Assembly (NCBI GenBank): GCA_943736015.1
Contig: OX031070.1
Span: 38,928,173 to 38,992,172 of the forward strand
DNA length: 64,000 nt
Reading direction: 5' to 3'
Source of the DNA: Tridacna crocea
Lineage: Eukaryota > Mollusca > Bivalvia > Cardiida > Cardiidae
Positions 1-11,690 of this stretch are shown here, one piece after another. Each line of letters starts with the position of its first letter. The stretch's first letter is position 1. The position numbers and the translations under genes were made by a program. A model generated the notes under the pieces. The model did not search any database and was not told the origin of the DNA. It saw only the letters and a program-made list of their open reading frames with translations.

Positions 1-1042
1 CATAAATTGTCAACACTAGCTCTGTTGAATTACAGCTGCAGCTCATTTGTTCATGTTGTTGCTGCGTTGCACTAAAGCTAGGCTTGGGGTTGGGTACAAT
101 AACTTGCTTACGTGAACTTCCAAAGCTCAAGCAGTGAAAGAGAAAATCGACCATCTTGATCAAAATCTGTTACACAGAGCTATTTACAACAGTTCTAATA
201 GCACCCTGTTTCGTTTGTCAGTATCTTATCGAATAATTTACTAGTATTTTTCTCTATGGTATAAGGACTTGTAAAGTCTTCAAAATATTTCATAGGCCTA
301 TATTCAGCAACAATTCTCAGAAACATTCCTAGTCAAGTTCTAAAGGATTTTCTGGTTTGTAAATGAAGGAAATCTCTGAATGGCTGAAAGAAAAAGTTTA
401 GCCAATCAGAAGGTTCTGTATCTAGACTGATATTGCGAATGGAATTTAGGTTAATACAGGCCCGCCCTGGTTGTTATAAATTGGCAATGAAAGAAGTGGT
501 GTTTCATATGTGTAACGTTCTCGACAAAGTTAAACAATTTACTTTACAAACTTTTTTTTTCAAGGAACCAGATTACGGATAACTAAAATTGTTTTTTTAA
601 GCATTACATAGCAATTATTTAGCATTCTTAAGGACATACTGTTTTTATGACTTTCATCTTTCGCACGACCTAATCTGGTAGTCTAATCAGCCTTTGATCT
701 TCATACATGTATCAATAAGGGGCATTAATTAGCTATTAATGACTGACTGACGAAAGGGGGTTGGAAAAGCAAGTTATGATTAGGGTAAAATAGATTGACA
801 CATTTCGAGTCATCAGACCATAATTGAGCAGCACAAAAATTAATATCTACGTAAACCTCAACGATGTTTTTTTCATTAATATTTTTCTTTCTTCCCCCTT
901 TTTTCATTCATTTTAAATATCAATAACCAAAACACAAAACAATAAAATTGTTTTTGAGAAGCATCATGCCCCTATAGAGATGGGTGTGTGACAATACATG
1001 ATTTAACCAGATATTTTGTATAATTTCTAAAAGTCTTTTCAT
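1..1042. other. Unrecognised AT-rich DNA with a possible decayed family H end
   Basis: No coding frame longer than about 60 codons and no clear repeat. Around 395-475 the motif TTTAGCCAATCAGAAG followed by TTAATACAGGCCCG resembles the right half of family H elements, but it is too decayed to bound. Confidence 0.4.
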
Positions 1043-1044
1043 TT

Positions 1045-1421
1045 AAGGTAAGACTTGTGTAATGGAAAAGAGCTATTTCCACTAAAATATCATCGTGCAA
1101 AATTAGCTATAATTAAAAATGAGTATAATTGAACTACTTTCACCTTTTCATTTTTTCCATTTTTTCCTTCTTTGAATTATCATTTATAAATCTAAAACCG
1201 CTATATTCTCAATTGAAAAAGAGATAATAATTACCTCCCTTTTTAAAAAACAAACAGAAGTATCAAAAAATAGTTTCAAGATAGACATAAACGGAATTTC
1301 TGATCCGTTAGAAATGTGCAAAAATATTATTTCTGCATAAATCCTTATTTATCCTTATTTAACAACCAATTAGAATTTTTGCAAAATGTTCACCGGAAGT
1401 GCATTACACAGGTCTTACCTG
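1045..1421 (+). mobile_element. Family J element, copy 1 (complete)
   Basis: A non-coding element of about 377 bp. The left end AAGGTAAGACTTGTGTAAT is mirrored by ATTACACAGGTCTTACCT at the right, an inverted repeat of about 19 bp with one mismatch. The body contains ATAATTACCTCCCTTTT and GATAGACATAAACGGAAT, shared with the copies near 3.9, 32.5 and 60.5 kb. It has no frame for a transposase. I read it as a MITE; the superfamily is not identifiable. No clear target duplication is visible. Confidence 0.75.
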
Positions 1422-1663
1422 AACTGGGCCCATGTAGACTTTTTATCATCAATATTTAAGGTAGAACACTCTTTGATACCACAGGATATAATCTTATAGA
1501 AATTGACAAGTTACAATCATTTAAATAGTGCAATTTGCCGGTCACATAGCTTTGTAACCTGGAAATCCGTCAGTTTTTACAAAGCCAAATATGAGTGTAT
1601 ATCCAGACCCTATAAAATTTATATAACATTCTACAATGTACTGTGTTTACAAGTAATAATGTA

Positions 1664-1793
1664 GGTTATTGCACTTATATGGCAATATATTGTGTTGAAC
1701 GAGTTCTTTTGGCAGAGTTGCCAGAGCTTGCGAGGGCAACTACGCCAAAAGAACGAGTTCAACACAAAATATTCCCATACAAGTGCAATAACC
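1664..1793. repeat. Hairpin K, 130 bp inverted repeat
   Basis: GGTTATTGCACTT at the left is matched by AAGTGCAATAACC at the right. Inside, TTGTGTTGAACGAGTTCTTT pairs with AAAGAACGAGTTCAACACAA, around an inner repeat of GAGTTGCC and GGCAACT. Only this copy is present. It could be a foldback MITE or a fragment of one. Confidence 0.75.
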
Positions 1794-3851
1794 TTTTTAT
1801 TATATACATTAATATTGTTTACATAATTTACCGTGATTTAATAATAGAAATTTATCGAATTCTTGATTTATCTTTTAAAAAAATAGTCTTATTTATTAAA
1901 AAAGCAATGAGAAATTTGTTTCGTCGCCACACCGCGCTTTCACTGAATTTTCAATTTTCGCTTTTGATGACGATTCGTTGATCAATAACGGTGTGTATAC
2001 AAACAAGATAGCGACAGAAGATCCCTTTTCATTGCTTGAAATTTTCATCGTCGATGTGTATATTCGATATACAAATTTTTCACACATTCGTAGTTACTGA
2101 TATTCAGGAAACAAGTATTTTGTTTATTTATCACGTTTATAATAAGATCAATGATTTGAAATGTTTGTGAATCTTGATGTCTGACGCTGACTTTTTTTTT
2201 ATAATGGCAGCCGTCCATATTTTGATTTTTAGAGAAATGGCGGGTTTTAAAATAGTTCCGTATTTAGCAACGCACGTGAAAAAAACTTTAAACTATGTAA
2301 TATGAAAGTGTGCAATATGGAAAATCATTGCATACTTTCATCCAGTGCAAATACATGGGAACAATATCAAAGTATATAATAATATCCGAAATACATAATT
2401 CTCGTTCTGTTTATATGTTTTAGATATTCGCTGTATTGTTAGTGACAACAGTGTTGTCTGTTCAGGATACAGACTGTAATTTAGCGACAAGGGCCAAGTG
2501 AAGGACATCCAGAAGCTAGAATCAGCTAGGTATCATCGTTTATGGTATATAAAAGTAGTGTGAATCGTCCATGAACACTCGAAGAGGGCGTAAATTATCG
2601 AAAACCAGCCTTACATTCTCATTTTGTTAGAAATATTTTCGCTATCAGAAGCATTTCTGTGATAACTGATATATGTGAGCCACTGTGTACTGGTATCCCT
2701 TACATAAAGATAAATGGTACCTTATACGTGCGTATAGTTCGCAGTGGACGCTACGCTCTTGTTTCAGGCTACTTTTTGATTCCTTAACAAAATTTTTAAT
2801 CATCTTGTTACGGACTTTATGCAAAACAGTGATATTGATTTAACTGTTTTCCCTTATCACTGTATATCTCTCTTTTGTTCATTTACAGAATCACATCATA
2901 ACTGTTCAAGTTTGGGCTTGGGATGTGGCAGTTGGGGTAATGGTATCCGATTCCACCGGTCTTATGTTGGCCACTCAAGTATCCCCTTTTTAATGTCTGA
3001 TTCCTCTGCGAGTCGATTTTCCAATGACACTGCAAACACCTTACAGACTTTTAAAACGCAACCTAATAGATCTAGCACCATTACTTTGTATCCTATTGGA
3101 CTTCTCTTAGTAAACAAGGCACTTGTCACGTCATACGTTTATTATTCTTTGTTGTCCGTCCAATATTTTGTAACTAATTTGACACGTGCAGTCTATCCCT
3201 AAGGAGTTATCACGTGGTACTGTTTATTTCCAAAGAAGACAGCAATGTTCCAAGCAATTACTAGGGAAAAGAACACATCGGACCTTATTTGGGATGTGAT
3301 GGAATGACTTATTTTATTTGATCTTGTGCCTTTTTTATCGACATCGATTTACATAGTTAACGTAGAGTCTACTTGTGCAAGTTTATTTTTGTTAAATGTA
3401 ACATTCTGTGATCCGTTCAATTCGGATGTCAGGATTATACTGTTTGTTTTAAACTGGTAAGTGAAAATTCAGTTTAAACCAATTACAACTTTTCTGCTAA
3501 GACGTCGTGGTTCATTTAGCATAGTTGTAAATGAACACTAGTTAATGGAGAGAAGAAAAACGTTTATTTCACAAATATGCTTATTATATGCGCAGCCATT
3601 GCAATCTTTTACAACTATCGCATACATGTTTGAGATAAGATTTATTATATCATGGGATCACATGTGACATCATTTGAAAAGGCGTTGAATTTGTATTCCT
3701 GTCTGCCATTTTTGTTTTACAAGTAGGGCTCCATTACGACTTTTCTCATCGTTTGCATATTTGAGCTAAGATTTATGACGTCATAGGATCAATTTGACGT
3801 CATGTGCAAAAGCGTTGCAAATATTTGTATTCATGTCTGCCATTCCTTGCT
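1794..3851. other. No supported feature
   Basis: AT-rich DNA. A 127-codon frame at 2819-3202 (+) has no recognisable domain, no coding-like composition and no related copy here. The sequence near 2310-2345 (TGCAATATGGAAAATCATTGCATACTTTCA) is weakly palindromic. Confidence 0.5.
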
Positions 3852-4112
3852 TAAAGGTAAGACCTGTGTAATAATGAAAAACAGCTATTTCCACTAAAAT
3901 ATCATCCTGCAAAATTAGCTATAATTTAAAATGAGTATTATTGAACTACTTTCACCGATTCATTTTTTTCCATTTTTTCCTTCTTTGAATTATCATTTAT
4001 AAATCTAAAACCACTATATTCTCAATTCAAAAAGAGACAATAATTACCTCCCTTTTCAGAAAACTAACAAAAGTATCAAAAAATAATTTCAAGATAGACA
4101 TAAACGGAATCA
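3852..4112 (+). mobile_element. Family J element, copy 2 (3'-truncated)
   Basis: Starts with AAAGGTAAGACCTGTGTAAT and follows copy 1 closely, including the TTTTTTCCATTTTTTCC stretch. It stops after ACATAAACGGAAT, where unrelated sequence begins, so the right inverted repeat is missing. Confidence 0.7.
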
Positions 4113-4654
4113 CTCTCTTGCACTCCGGATCATTCACATTCACCTTTGTAGTGGGCTCAGAAAGTAGTCCGTCATTACGTCATATTTTCGTCACATGACC
4201 ATAACTCAAAATGGCGACACAAACGCCGGTGACAGAAAGACCAATATTGATTGTTTCGTGTGCTATTCAAACAGCATATGGCAAATCGGACTTAGTGGTA
4301 GGAAATGTGAAAAAGAGGGGTTTTCGGAAAAGCTTAGATATCTTTTAAAGGACGATAACTTGTTTTTTAATCTTACAAACTTAGATCTATCGGTGTGTCA
4401 AATCAGTTGTCAACATTCATAGGCACAGCCATTTTTTTGTTAAAATTGGCGTAAGATTCTGATAAGTAAAGAAGCTCGAAAAAAATAGCTCCATTCTATA
4501 CAGGTAAATTCATCAGTTTGAATGCACCTATAATGCATCCAGAATTATATTTCCTTTGTCTATTTTATAATGTTACACATGAAACAGTTAAACAGCAACA
4601 AAACATGTTTTCCTCGGTTTGACAAGATTCTTGTCATTTAGTCCATTGGAGAGA
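4113..4654. other. No supported feature
   Basis: A 75-codon frame at 4195-4422 (+) is present but has no recognisable family. No repeat of this window matches here. Confidence 0.4.
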
Positions 4655-4793
4655 TGTATGGTGAAAGTAACGAACGACAACTCTGCTAAACCGTTTGGTT
4701 TAACCAATCAGAAGTTGTGTTACTTACAAATGTAGAAAACCTTGGAGAACAAGACTAAGAATATTCTCAAGAATGGTTGATGAATACGGGCCC
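4655..4793 (+). mobile_element. Family H element, copy 1 (left end lost)
   Basis: Carries the H core, an inverted pair around CCGTTTGGTTTAACC with AACCAATCAGAAGTTGTGTT, and the H right end GAATGGTTGATGAATACGGG. The left terminus is eroded. Family G sequence follows directly at 4795. Confidence 0.65.
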
Positions 4794-4794
4794 T

Positions 4795-4939
4795 GGTAGC
4801 GTTTTATTGACTAAACTTTTATTTTAGTTTGAAATTCAAAGTAATGGTTGTCGCGTAGGAAAGCAGTCCGGTTCTGTACTCAGTATGCCCAAATTCGATA
4901 GATGTGTATTTGTAGAATGCCATCTAGCGGATAATGGGG
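4795..4939 (+). repeat. Family G repeat, 3' part
   Basis: Matches the last 145 bp of the G repeats near 19.2 and 48.9 kb, from GGTAGCGTTTTATTG through GGTTGTCGCGTAGGAAAG to AGAATGCCATCTAGCGG. The 5' 200 bp are absent and the left neighbour is a family H end. Confidence 0.75.
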
Positions 4940-5125
4940 GTAAATCTAAACCATAAAATTAGGTTGCTTGTTCGATTTGCTTAGTCTCGAACGTTTCGAT
5001 AATTATTTGACGTCAGGATCTGGTAACCTCTCCGGTAACGCATCGTGGCTATAATCTAGAAAAGTTTCGTTTTAACTTTGACCTTAGGTTTTCTCCACAG
5101 CTTTTAATGAACTATTTTCGATCAG

Positions 5126-5395
5126 CATAGGCTTCTTTGAAGGGATCTCGATCAGTTCAGGCTATTCTAAAAGAGTCGCTCTCGTTATAGGCTTCTATAA
5201 AAGATTTATTTTCAGGATAGGCTTTTGTGAAATGTCTTCTCTAATAATTGGCTTTGGTACACTCGTCCGCTTTCTGCATACGTTTTTTTTTAAATACGAA
5301 AGTTCAGCTTTCAGCATAGGTTTTAACGACATGTAGATCCTCTTTCAGCAAGGCTTTTATGCGGTCCGCTCGTGATGGACATAGATTTTTATGAT
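5126..5395. repeat. Degenerate minisatellite, period about 30 bp
   Basis: The phrase ATAGGCTTYTRTGAA recurs about every 30-35 bp, for example CATAGGCTTCTTTGAA, TATAGGCTTCTATAAA and GATAGGCTTTTGTGAA. It is followed by TCTTTC or CTCTCG spacers. Units are strongly diverged, so copy number (about eight) and edges are approximate. Confidence 0.5.
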
Positions 5396-5662
5396 GGATC
5401 CGATTCTACCATGAACTTTTCTTTTACTTGTCGACTGCACATGCTCTGAATTTGGACAAGTCTGATAAAGAATTCATACCAATAAACACGTATCACCGTC
5501 CTCATTCGGTAGATAAACAGCTCCAGTTATAACCCTTGCGAAATGTTTTTCTACATAAACTGTCATTTAAGAAACCTTTTAACTCATTTGAAAATGACAG
5601 CAGGCAGCTTGAAGAACATCGGCGTAAAATATTGTTAATCAATACGAGGTTAGGTTAAGATT

Positions 5663-5694
5663 TGTTGTTTGTTTGTTTGTTCGTTCGTTCGTTT
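5663..5694. repeat. (GTTT)n/(GTTC)n microsatellite
   Basis: A run of TTGT units that changes to TTCG units within 32 bp. Confidence 0.8.
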
Positions 5695-5888
5695 GAATGG
5701 AACTCCGTTCAACATTTATCGGTTACCTCGCACCAATCCATGCTTTTCTACAGTTTTTTTACCACCATATCCCACAGCATCCTTTTGTAGTCGCCGGCTT
5801 TTTATTTTTTGAACAGCAAAGCGATGAGAGAAAGGAATCTAAAATCTAAATTACCAATTACCGTCAGCAATTCTAATACCGAATAGTA

Positions 5889-6120
5889 TTAACTCTTTAT
5901 CACACAACACCGACCTTTAATAACCCTGAGAAAGAAGACTTTTGAAAACATTGTAGGAAAAGGAGAAAATGCTGGTAACCAGCATTTTCTCCTTTTTCCC
6001 ACAATGTTTTCTACCCTTCCCATGACAAGTTTCAATTTTTCGTGCCATACTTAGGTTGCCGTCTGCAAATGCTTTGAATATTTGGACTGGTCTACAATTT
6101 TGTCGTTTGATAAAAAGTAA
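5889..6120 (-). mobile_element. Family A hairpin MITE, copy 1
   Basis: Reverse-oriented copy with TTAA at the left edge followed by CTCTTTATCACACAAC. The hairpin core spans about 5945-6010. The right end TCGTTTGATAAAAAGTAA is decayed. Arms differ slightly (left GTAGGAAAAGG, right CCTTTTTCCCAC), so the differences here are not paired. Confidence 0.85.
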
Positions 6121-6584
6121 ATCTGATAATCAAACCAGCAGCGGTTGGCTTCCAATCCCTGCACCTTAACGACTAAGCTACCAGATTTTGCAGTCACACA
6201 CATCATTTTATGGTACTATGTCCAAGTCATATCAAGTCGTCATCCCAAAATAAAATAATAGCCCATAAAATAATTTCTAGATTCCCCACTTGGCACGTCT
6301 ACCCAATTTACATGAAATATGACAATGGTAATAGCGCCTTAGACATTATAATGCTTCGATAAGTCTTCATTTTCAGCAGCATTTTGTGTTGATCATCTTT
6401 ATTCTTCTCTTTTTGACATTTTTTATATTCTTTGCGTCCTTAGCTATAACAAAAATAATGATACCAAAGAGTCTTAGATTGGGGAACCAGATTCTGATCA
6501 AAGCACTGAAATTCCTGAAATATTAAACTGGTTCCCGTTGCAAATTGAACAGATATATACTTTGGTCTATCAAGAGAATTGAAC
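6121..6584. other. No supported feature
   Basis: AT-rich sequence with no repeat match in the window. Confidence 0.4.
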
Positions 6585-6750
6585 AATCTAGTACAGCTGT
6601 TTTCTGTAATTCCCGTGGTGTACCTCTCCAACATAAGAACGCATTAAAGTATGACATAACGCTCACAAAATGTAGGGTAAATGCACGTACGTACATAACG
6701 TCATATTTTCGCCTGGTTGAACGGTACACATTATTTACATTGGTGACTAG
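6585..6750 (+). repeat. Family B fragment, decayed
   Basis: Resembles the middle of B elements: CCCGTGGTGTACCTCTCC, then ATAACGTCATATTTTCGCC and TGGTTGAACGG. In the copy near 18.7 kb the equivalents are CCCGTGGCGTACCTCTCC and ATGACGTCATATTTCCC. Neither end of B is present. Confidence 0.55.
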
Positions 6751-7662
6751 TGTGTTGGGACAACTGTTTTTGCCTTCAGTTGAAGAGCTACGGAATTTTT
6801 TACGATTCATTTCACGGGTCGCAAATTTGAATTATCAAACGTTAATTTATCCACCATTATTTTCTTACTAAATAGCCGAAAAGCACTAAAAATCTTTCAC
6901 TTATGGGTGATATATTTCTAAGACTCTAAAGTTAAGTAAATGGTCTCATTCTCGTCATCTCGTTCATGACCGATAATTCTCTCTTTTCACCTTACCCTCG
7001 CCCCAACCTCTCGAATTTTGGTTGAACAACTTTCAGGGATTTTTTTTTTTTTTAAGCTGTAGAATTTTCAATGCGATTGATATGTTTCTGCCTTAAGAAA
7101 TACCTAGGTGTTGGTGACTTTTCTACATTTTGGACAGGGAAAACTAAATCTTTCATCAGTAAAACTGAACTTACCCACTTTGCTGAAAATCCGTTGTGAC
7201 TTTGTTCAACAACTTTCGAGATACAATTACAGAGAAAATAAAACCTTTTTCCACACTCAGGGATTCACTATAAGAACAGAAAATGTTGATATCACAATAT
7301 TAGAAATTGCTTCAAGATTTATAACTTTAGCTGAAAGTATGCGACTTTTTTTTTTTTTTTTTTCCATTTTTCTTCTTTAATTTTTTTAATGACTTCCGAA
7401 ATATAATTATACTGTAATTAAATCTTTTTATGATTCAACGATTTTATCTAAGAACGAAAAAAAAAAATCCAAAAAAAGAAAATACTTGAAATGAATTGCA
7501 ATCGCTTTATTTTTTGCTAATCGCTGTGTCATGTCAATTACTCTTTCTGTTGCAAAACTGTATGAATTCTATCGCGGTTACCCAAAGAGTGTATGACAAT
7601 TAAGACTGTGCGATACGATACTGCAATACATAGAGTTTATTTCATCAGCTTGTGGTTAATAT
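6751..7662. other. No supported feature; homopolymer T runs
   Basis: T runs at about 7039-7053 and 7347-7363 interrupt AT-rich DNA. A 90-codon frame at 7108-7380 (+) ends in the T run and has no recognisable family. Confidence 0.4.
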
Positions 7663-7760
7663 GGTGAAATATTTGACGATAAAGGGAAAGGTATGCGAAA
7701 ATAACGAAAGGCACGAGTTATTTTCGCGGACCTTTCCCCTTTTAGACAAATATTTCCTCT
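7663..7760. repeat. Imperfect hairpin of about 98 bp
   Basis: AAATATTTGACGATAAAGGG pairs with CCCCTTTTAGACAAATATTT, and GCGAAAATAAC pairs with GTTATTTTCGC around the loop GAAAGGCACGA. It has single-base bulges. No second copy is seen. Confidence 0.65.
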
Positions 7761-8430
7761 TTATGATAACAAACTAAGATCGAAGCCTAAAGACGGTAAA
7801 AGGCGATTGTCTTTCTTGCCTGGAAGCCAAAATTCCATCTTTGAAGAAATGTCTACTCCACACGAAAACCCCTTGCAAAAGCTCGAACCTGATTGATATT
7901 TCCTATTCACTATGCACGTTTCATTTCAGAACGTAAAATATCACTAGGCCTACAAAAAATAATCATATTTAAGAATCGGATTCTGACAAATTGTCTTTCC
8001 TTTTTTCAATTCTTTTTAATGTGTAAACCCAGATAATTAGCATTATTGTACCCCAGACGTTTGTCCCAGCCGTTTATTACAAATTTATTAGCAACGCATG
8101 TAACTGATGACGTCAACTATGACGCTTTGATTACCGGATGTTTCGAGGAGGAATTACAATTTTATTTCCTTACCGCCTGATGCAGACATTTGCTCGTTAA
8201 ATTCCGAAATTAATACAGCATTTTTTTTTCTTATTCCCCCCGATTTACATAAATCTATTTTATTAGTGGCAGCGTTGCACCGGATAGACACTGAATCATT
8301 TGAAAACACAAGCTGTGTGACTAGTCTTTCAGAAAAAAACAAGTCTGAACAAACCAATTGTCTAACGAGAATTTATCACCGTATATCTATCAAATAAACG
8401 CATTTCTTGGGATTCGCAATTTGTTCATAG
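7761..8430. other. No supported feature
   Basis: No coding evidence and no match to other repeats in the window. Confidence 0.4.
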
Positions 8431-8662
8431 TTAAACCCTCCACCACACCAGCCTGAGTTCTAAAGACCCTTAGAAACGAGCCTTTTTTAAAACTTATTTT
8501 GAAAAAGGAGAACATGCCGGTGACCAGCATTTTCTTCTTTTCCCACAATGTTTTCCGTCCATCCAAAGGCGAATTTTTACTGTTGAATGACATTTATTAG
8601 GTAGTCTGTGACAGCTTTCACTTTGGGTAAGTCTAAAATTTTGTGGTTCAGTAAAGGATTGA
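8431..8662 (-). mobile_element. Family A hairpin MITE, copy 2 (diverged)
   Basis: TTAAACCCTCCACCACACCA at the left. The core carries GAAAAAGGAGAACATGCCGG and GACCAGCATTTTCTTCTTTT. The right end is GTGGTTCAGTAAAGGATTGA. The outer part of the left arm is rewritten, so the hairpin is imperfect. Confidence 0.75.
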
Positions 8663-8861
8663 ATGTAGTCGACGTTTTTGCGTTCTAAAGCAGACCACTT
8701 TTAAGTTCTTGCAGACGACAATATTACAGACATTTTCAAATTACGAAAGCATTTGCATACGACAGACTGGATGTTGGCCAAATAAATAAACATGATGTCA
8801 TGGGAAAAGGGAAATTTGATGCTGACACCACCAGATAAATACAATACGGGGGAAGGGGGAC

Positions 8862-9005
8862 CCTTATCACACAATTCCCAGTTTTGTAACGACCCTGAGA
8901 TATGAGCCTTTTGAACACATGGCGGGAAAAAGAGAAAATTCTATATTAACCAGCATTATCTTTTTTTCCCACAATATTTCCTGCCCTTTCAAATGCCTCA
9001 GGATT
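8862..9005 (-). mobile_element. Family A copy 3 (3'-truncated)
   Basis: The left part CCCTTATCACACAATTCCCA, GACCCTGAGATATGAGCC and a degraded core are recognisable up to CCTGCCCTTTCAAATGCC. The distal part with the GCAAATGCTTTCAATTTGGA block is missing. Confidence 0.7.
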
Positions 9006-9167
9006 GTCTCTGAATGGATCGAAAGCATCATGGGGAAAATAAGAAGTTAATTCTACCAGTGTTTTCTCGCTTTTCAAAGTTTTTTTTTTTTTTTTCAAAA
9101 GTATTCGTCAGCATCTGGGCTTTCTTGGAATAAGCGTTACGTCTTTCAGTGCCAAAGGCGATAGGTT

Positions 9168-9345
9168 GGTTGTATTGGTTGTATTGGGGTTTAACGCCAC
9201 TTTAACAGCTAAGGTCATATCATGGCGATCGAGGACGCACATGTGTTTCCTGGCTTTCTCACACCGGTACTAATACAACTTTCTTTCCAAAGCCACCGAC
9301 TACTTTTCTCACATGCTTCAGCAGAGGTGAGAGGCGAAAATACGC
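9168..9345 (-). mobile_element. tRNA-type SINE body, reverse copy (head lost)
   Basis: Reverse complement of the body of the SINE at 46436-46672. Shared blocks include CATGCTTCAGCAGAGGT, AAAGCCACCGACTACTTTTC, TTTCCTGGCTTTCTCACAC and the 3' tail GTTGTATTGGGGTTTAA. Similarity stops at GAAAATACGCC, where the tRNA-like head would begin, so this copy is 5'-truncated. Confidence 0.8.
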
Positions 9346-9513
9346 CGGAAAGAAAGTTCGGCCAAAGGTGAGAACGAGGTATCCTGCAAGCGGTGCAGAT
9401 CAAGATTACACTGCACAGAAAGTATGATCTGTTTATGAATCTATGCTGTGACCAGCTTATTTAGTCAAGCTTTTCAGTCAAAAATTCCTTCAGAGTTTCA
9501 TGCGATCGTATTC

Positions 9514-10003
9514 TATTTCATGCTTTCCGGTAGGTTATCGAGAAATATCGGTGAAATATATTTCGATATTTCATGGTTAAGACCAGTGAAAATATCGATT
9601 TTTGAATATTCTATCTCTTCAAGTGAAGACAGAAACAGTTGTTTTCCCCAGCACTAGTTACCTAGGTAAAATGCGCGTGCCTCACAACCAGATGGAAATA
9701 TGACGTAATGTACCTTACATTTCTCGGGCCTGATGTAATATGCGTGGCTATGCGGAGGGGGTACACCACGGGTAATAATCGAAAAGAACCGTACTGGATT
9801 TTGATTAAGTCTACCCCCTTTGAAAGGGTTATAGGCATGAAATTAATGGATTTTTCTTCGATGAAAGATCGAATTTTATTTCATCGTGTGAACATCATCG
9901 GTAATATTTTCACGAGTGGCGCACCACTCGTGAAAATATTACCGATGATGTTCACTCGAAAAAAATAAATCTCGATCTTTCACCGTTAAAAAATAAAATC
10001 CTT
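9514..10003 (-). mobile_element. Family B element, copy 1 (reverse)
   Basis: Starts with TTTCATGCTTTCCGGTAGG, the reverse of the B right end, and ends in the hairpin next to AAAAAATAAAATCC. The hairpin (about 9862-9985) pairs CATCATCGGTAATATTTTCA with TGAAAATATTACCGATGATG around GAGTGGCGCACCACTC. A shared block TATGACGTAATGTACC lies in the middle. There is no transposase frame. Confidence 0.85.
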
Positions 10004-10099
10004 TAATTCAATCACAAAGATTATGTATATTTGTCACGGAAAGAATTTGTCTTTGACCAAAGTAAAAGTTTCTATCTTTAAAATGGTAGTAACCATTTT

Positions 10100-10210
10100 A
10101 GAAAAAGCCGAAAAATGCTGGTTCCCAGTATTTTCTTATTTGCCCTCAATGTTTTAAACGGCTTCTTTTTCGGGATCGTTAAAACAGTGTAATATTTGGT
10201 TAAATATTAA
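10100..10210 (+). mobile_element. Family A fragment, copy 4 (decayed)
   Basis: Core remnants AAAATGCTGGTTCCCAGTAT and GCCCTCAATGTTTTAAACGG, then GGCTTCTTTTTCGGGATCGT. The outer left part is unrecognisable. Confidence 0.6.
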
Positions 10211-10507
10211 GATGCAGCGGATGTAGACGTTCCATCGTTAAACAGCATAAGTAGAATGTCGTGTTGAAATGTTTTTATGTTTCTTGTTATGGAATGAAGG
10301 CTATATTGTTAGTATGGGAATATAACTGTGTACCGAAAAGATGAAAAGAAAAATAAATCTTGAAAATTCTTTGTGTTTTCTGCGTGAATTCTAGGCTTTA
10401 ATTTTAATGCCATCTTTGCACGCAAACGCAAAAAAGATTTTCAGTCTTTGTTTAGATTTTTTAAACAAAAAAAAAAAAATGCGGAATGAAATCTGGCTTT
10501 ATGTTCA

Positions 10508-10736
10508 TTTGTCATTTACCATACAATCCCTAGATTTCTCTACCCCAAAGAAGAAGCCTATGGAAAACGTTGTGGTAAAAGGAGAAAATGCTGGTAACCA
10601 GCATTTTCTCCTTTTCCCACAATGTTTTCTATCCCACCAAAAATTAAACTTCAATTTTTGAGTAACATTAAATAAGGGGTCTACAAAAGCTTCAATTTCG
10701 ACAAGTCTAAAATTTTGTTGTTTGGTAAAGAGTTAA
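10508..10736 (-). mobile_element. Family A hairpin MITE, copy 5
   Basis: Length 229 bp, matching the family. The left end reads TCATTTACCATACAATCCCT and the right end TTTGGTAAAGAGTTAA is intact. The core is GAAAACGTTGTGGTAAAAGG against CCTTTTCCCACAATGTTTTC, so the two left-arm changes are not mirrored on the right. Confidence 0.88.
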
Positions 10737-10789
10737 GTCACCTTTTGTAAATTTTCTGTTATTGAAAGGACTCTCGTACCTTCTGATTC

Positions 10790-11015
10790 AGCCCATTTTA
10801 AGAACAAATGTAAAGATTGAAAGCAATTGCAGACGACAATTTAAATTCTGGTCAAATGATAAAAGTCATTTTCGATTGGATAGGAAACAAGGGGAAAAGA
10901 CAAAAAAAATGCTGGAAACCAGAATTTTCTCCTTTTCCCACAATGTTTTCAAAATGTTTCTTTCCCAGGGCCATCAAACTTTGAGTCGGCTTTGTGTGGT
11001 AGAAGGATATGTCTG
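10790..11015 (+). mobile_element. Family A copy 6 (diverged)
   Basis: The block TTGAAAGCAATTGCAGACGA and the right arm CTCCTTTTCCCACAATGTTT are clear. The left arm GGGGAAAAGACAAAAAAAATG is degraded. The right end GTGTGGTAGAAGGATA has lost the TTAA. Confidence 0.7.
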
Positions 11016-11105
11016 GTTTGCCCTACGATGCAAAAAACAATCTCAACTGTCAGCGGTAATGCGTCCTCCGAATCTCGTTTATTAGATACAGTGATAAATT
11101 CTTGT

Positions 11106-11334
11106 TTAACCCATTACCATACAATCCCTACTTTTGACGACCCTGAAAAAGAAGCCTTGAGAGAAAACAGTGTGGGAAAAGCGGAAAATGCTGGTAACCA
11201 GCATTTTCCCCTTTTTCCTACAATGTTTTCTACCCTTCACTAAACAAATTTCAAATTTGTCGCTTTTATTTTGTTGTCTGCAAATGCTTTCAATTTGGAC
11301 AAGCCAAAAATTTTGTCCTTTGGTGATGAGTTAA
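11106..11334 (-). mobile_element. Family A hairpin MITE, copy 7
   Basis: TTAA at both edges and 229 bp long. The hairpin carries one paired change: GCGGAAAATGC at the left against GCATTTTCCCC at the right, where most copies have GGAGAAAATGC and GCATTTTCTCC. Other differences (CAGTGT, CCTACA) are in one arm only. Confidence 0.9.
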
Positions 11335-11690
11335 AAACCAATCGTTGTCTCAGACTCGTACTTCCTGAAAATTTGTCTCGTGGCCTTGTTTCTCAAATAG
11401 TGGAATGTCTGTTCATACAACTCTAGCGCTGAATGATTATGTAAATCTATGTAAAGCTGGGTAACACAAAAGTACACGAATTTCGAAGTTTTTCGTGCGC
11501 ATGTGCATGTCTGTATTAGAAGGTGAAGAGTTCAATCGGTTCCTTCTACAGCCCTATTTACGGAAAAATTTCCGCTTTCAAACTGAAGATAATTCTTGTT
11601 TCGAGCGGTAATACCGTGCCAGTAAAATACGTAACAGAGGCCATTCGATACTTAGCGTAATGGAATTTCACAATGGTTTCCCAGGATCAC
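11335..11690. other. No supported feature
   Basis: Spacer between a family A copy and the first N element. No coding evidence. Confidence 0.4.

Noticed and set aside
2819..3202. 127-codon plus-strand frame
   Set aside because: No domain, low-information composition, no related copy; compatible with chance in AT-rich DNA.
5940..6010. Rho-independent terminator-like hairpins
   Set aside because: They are cores of dispersed family A elements, not transcription terminators of a bacterial gene.
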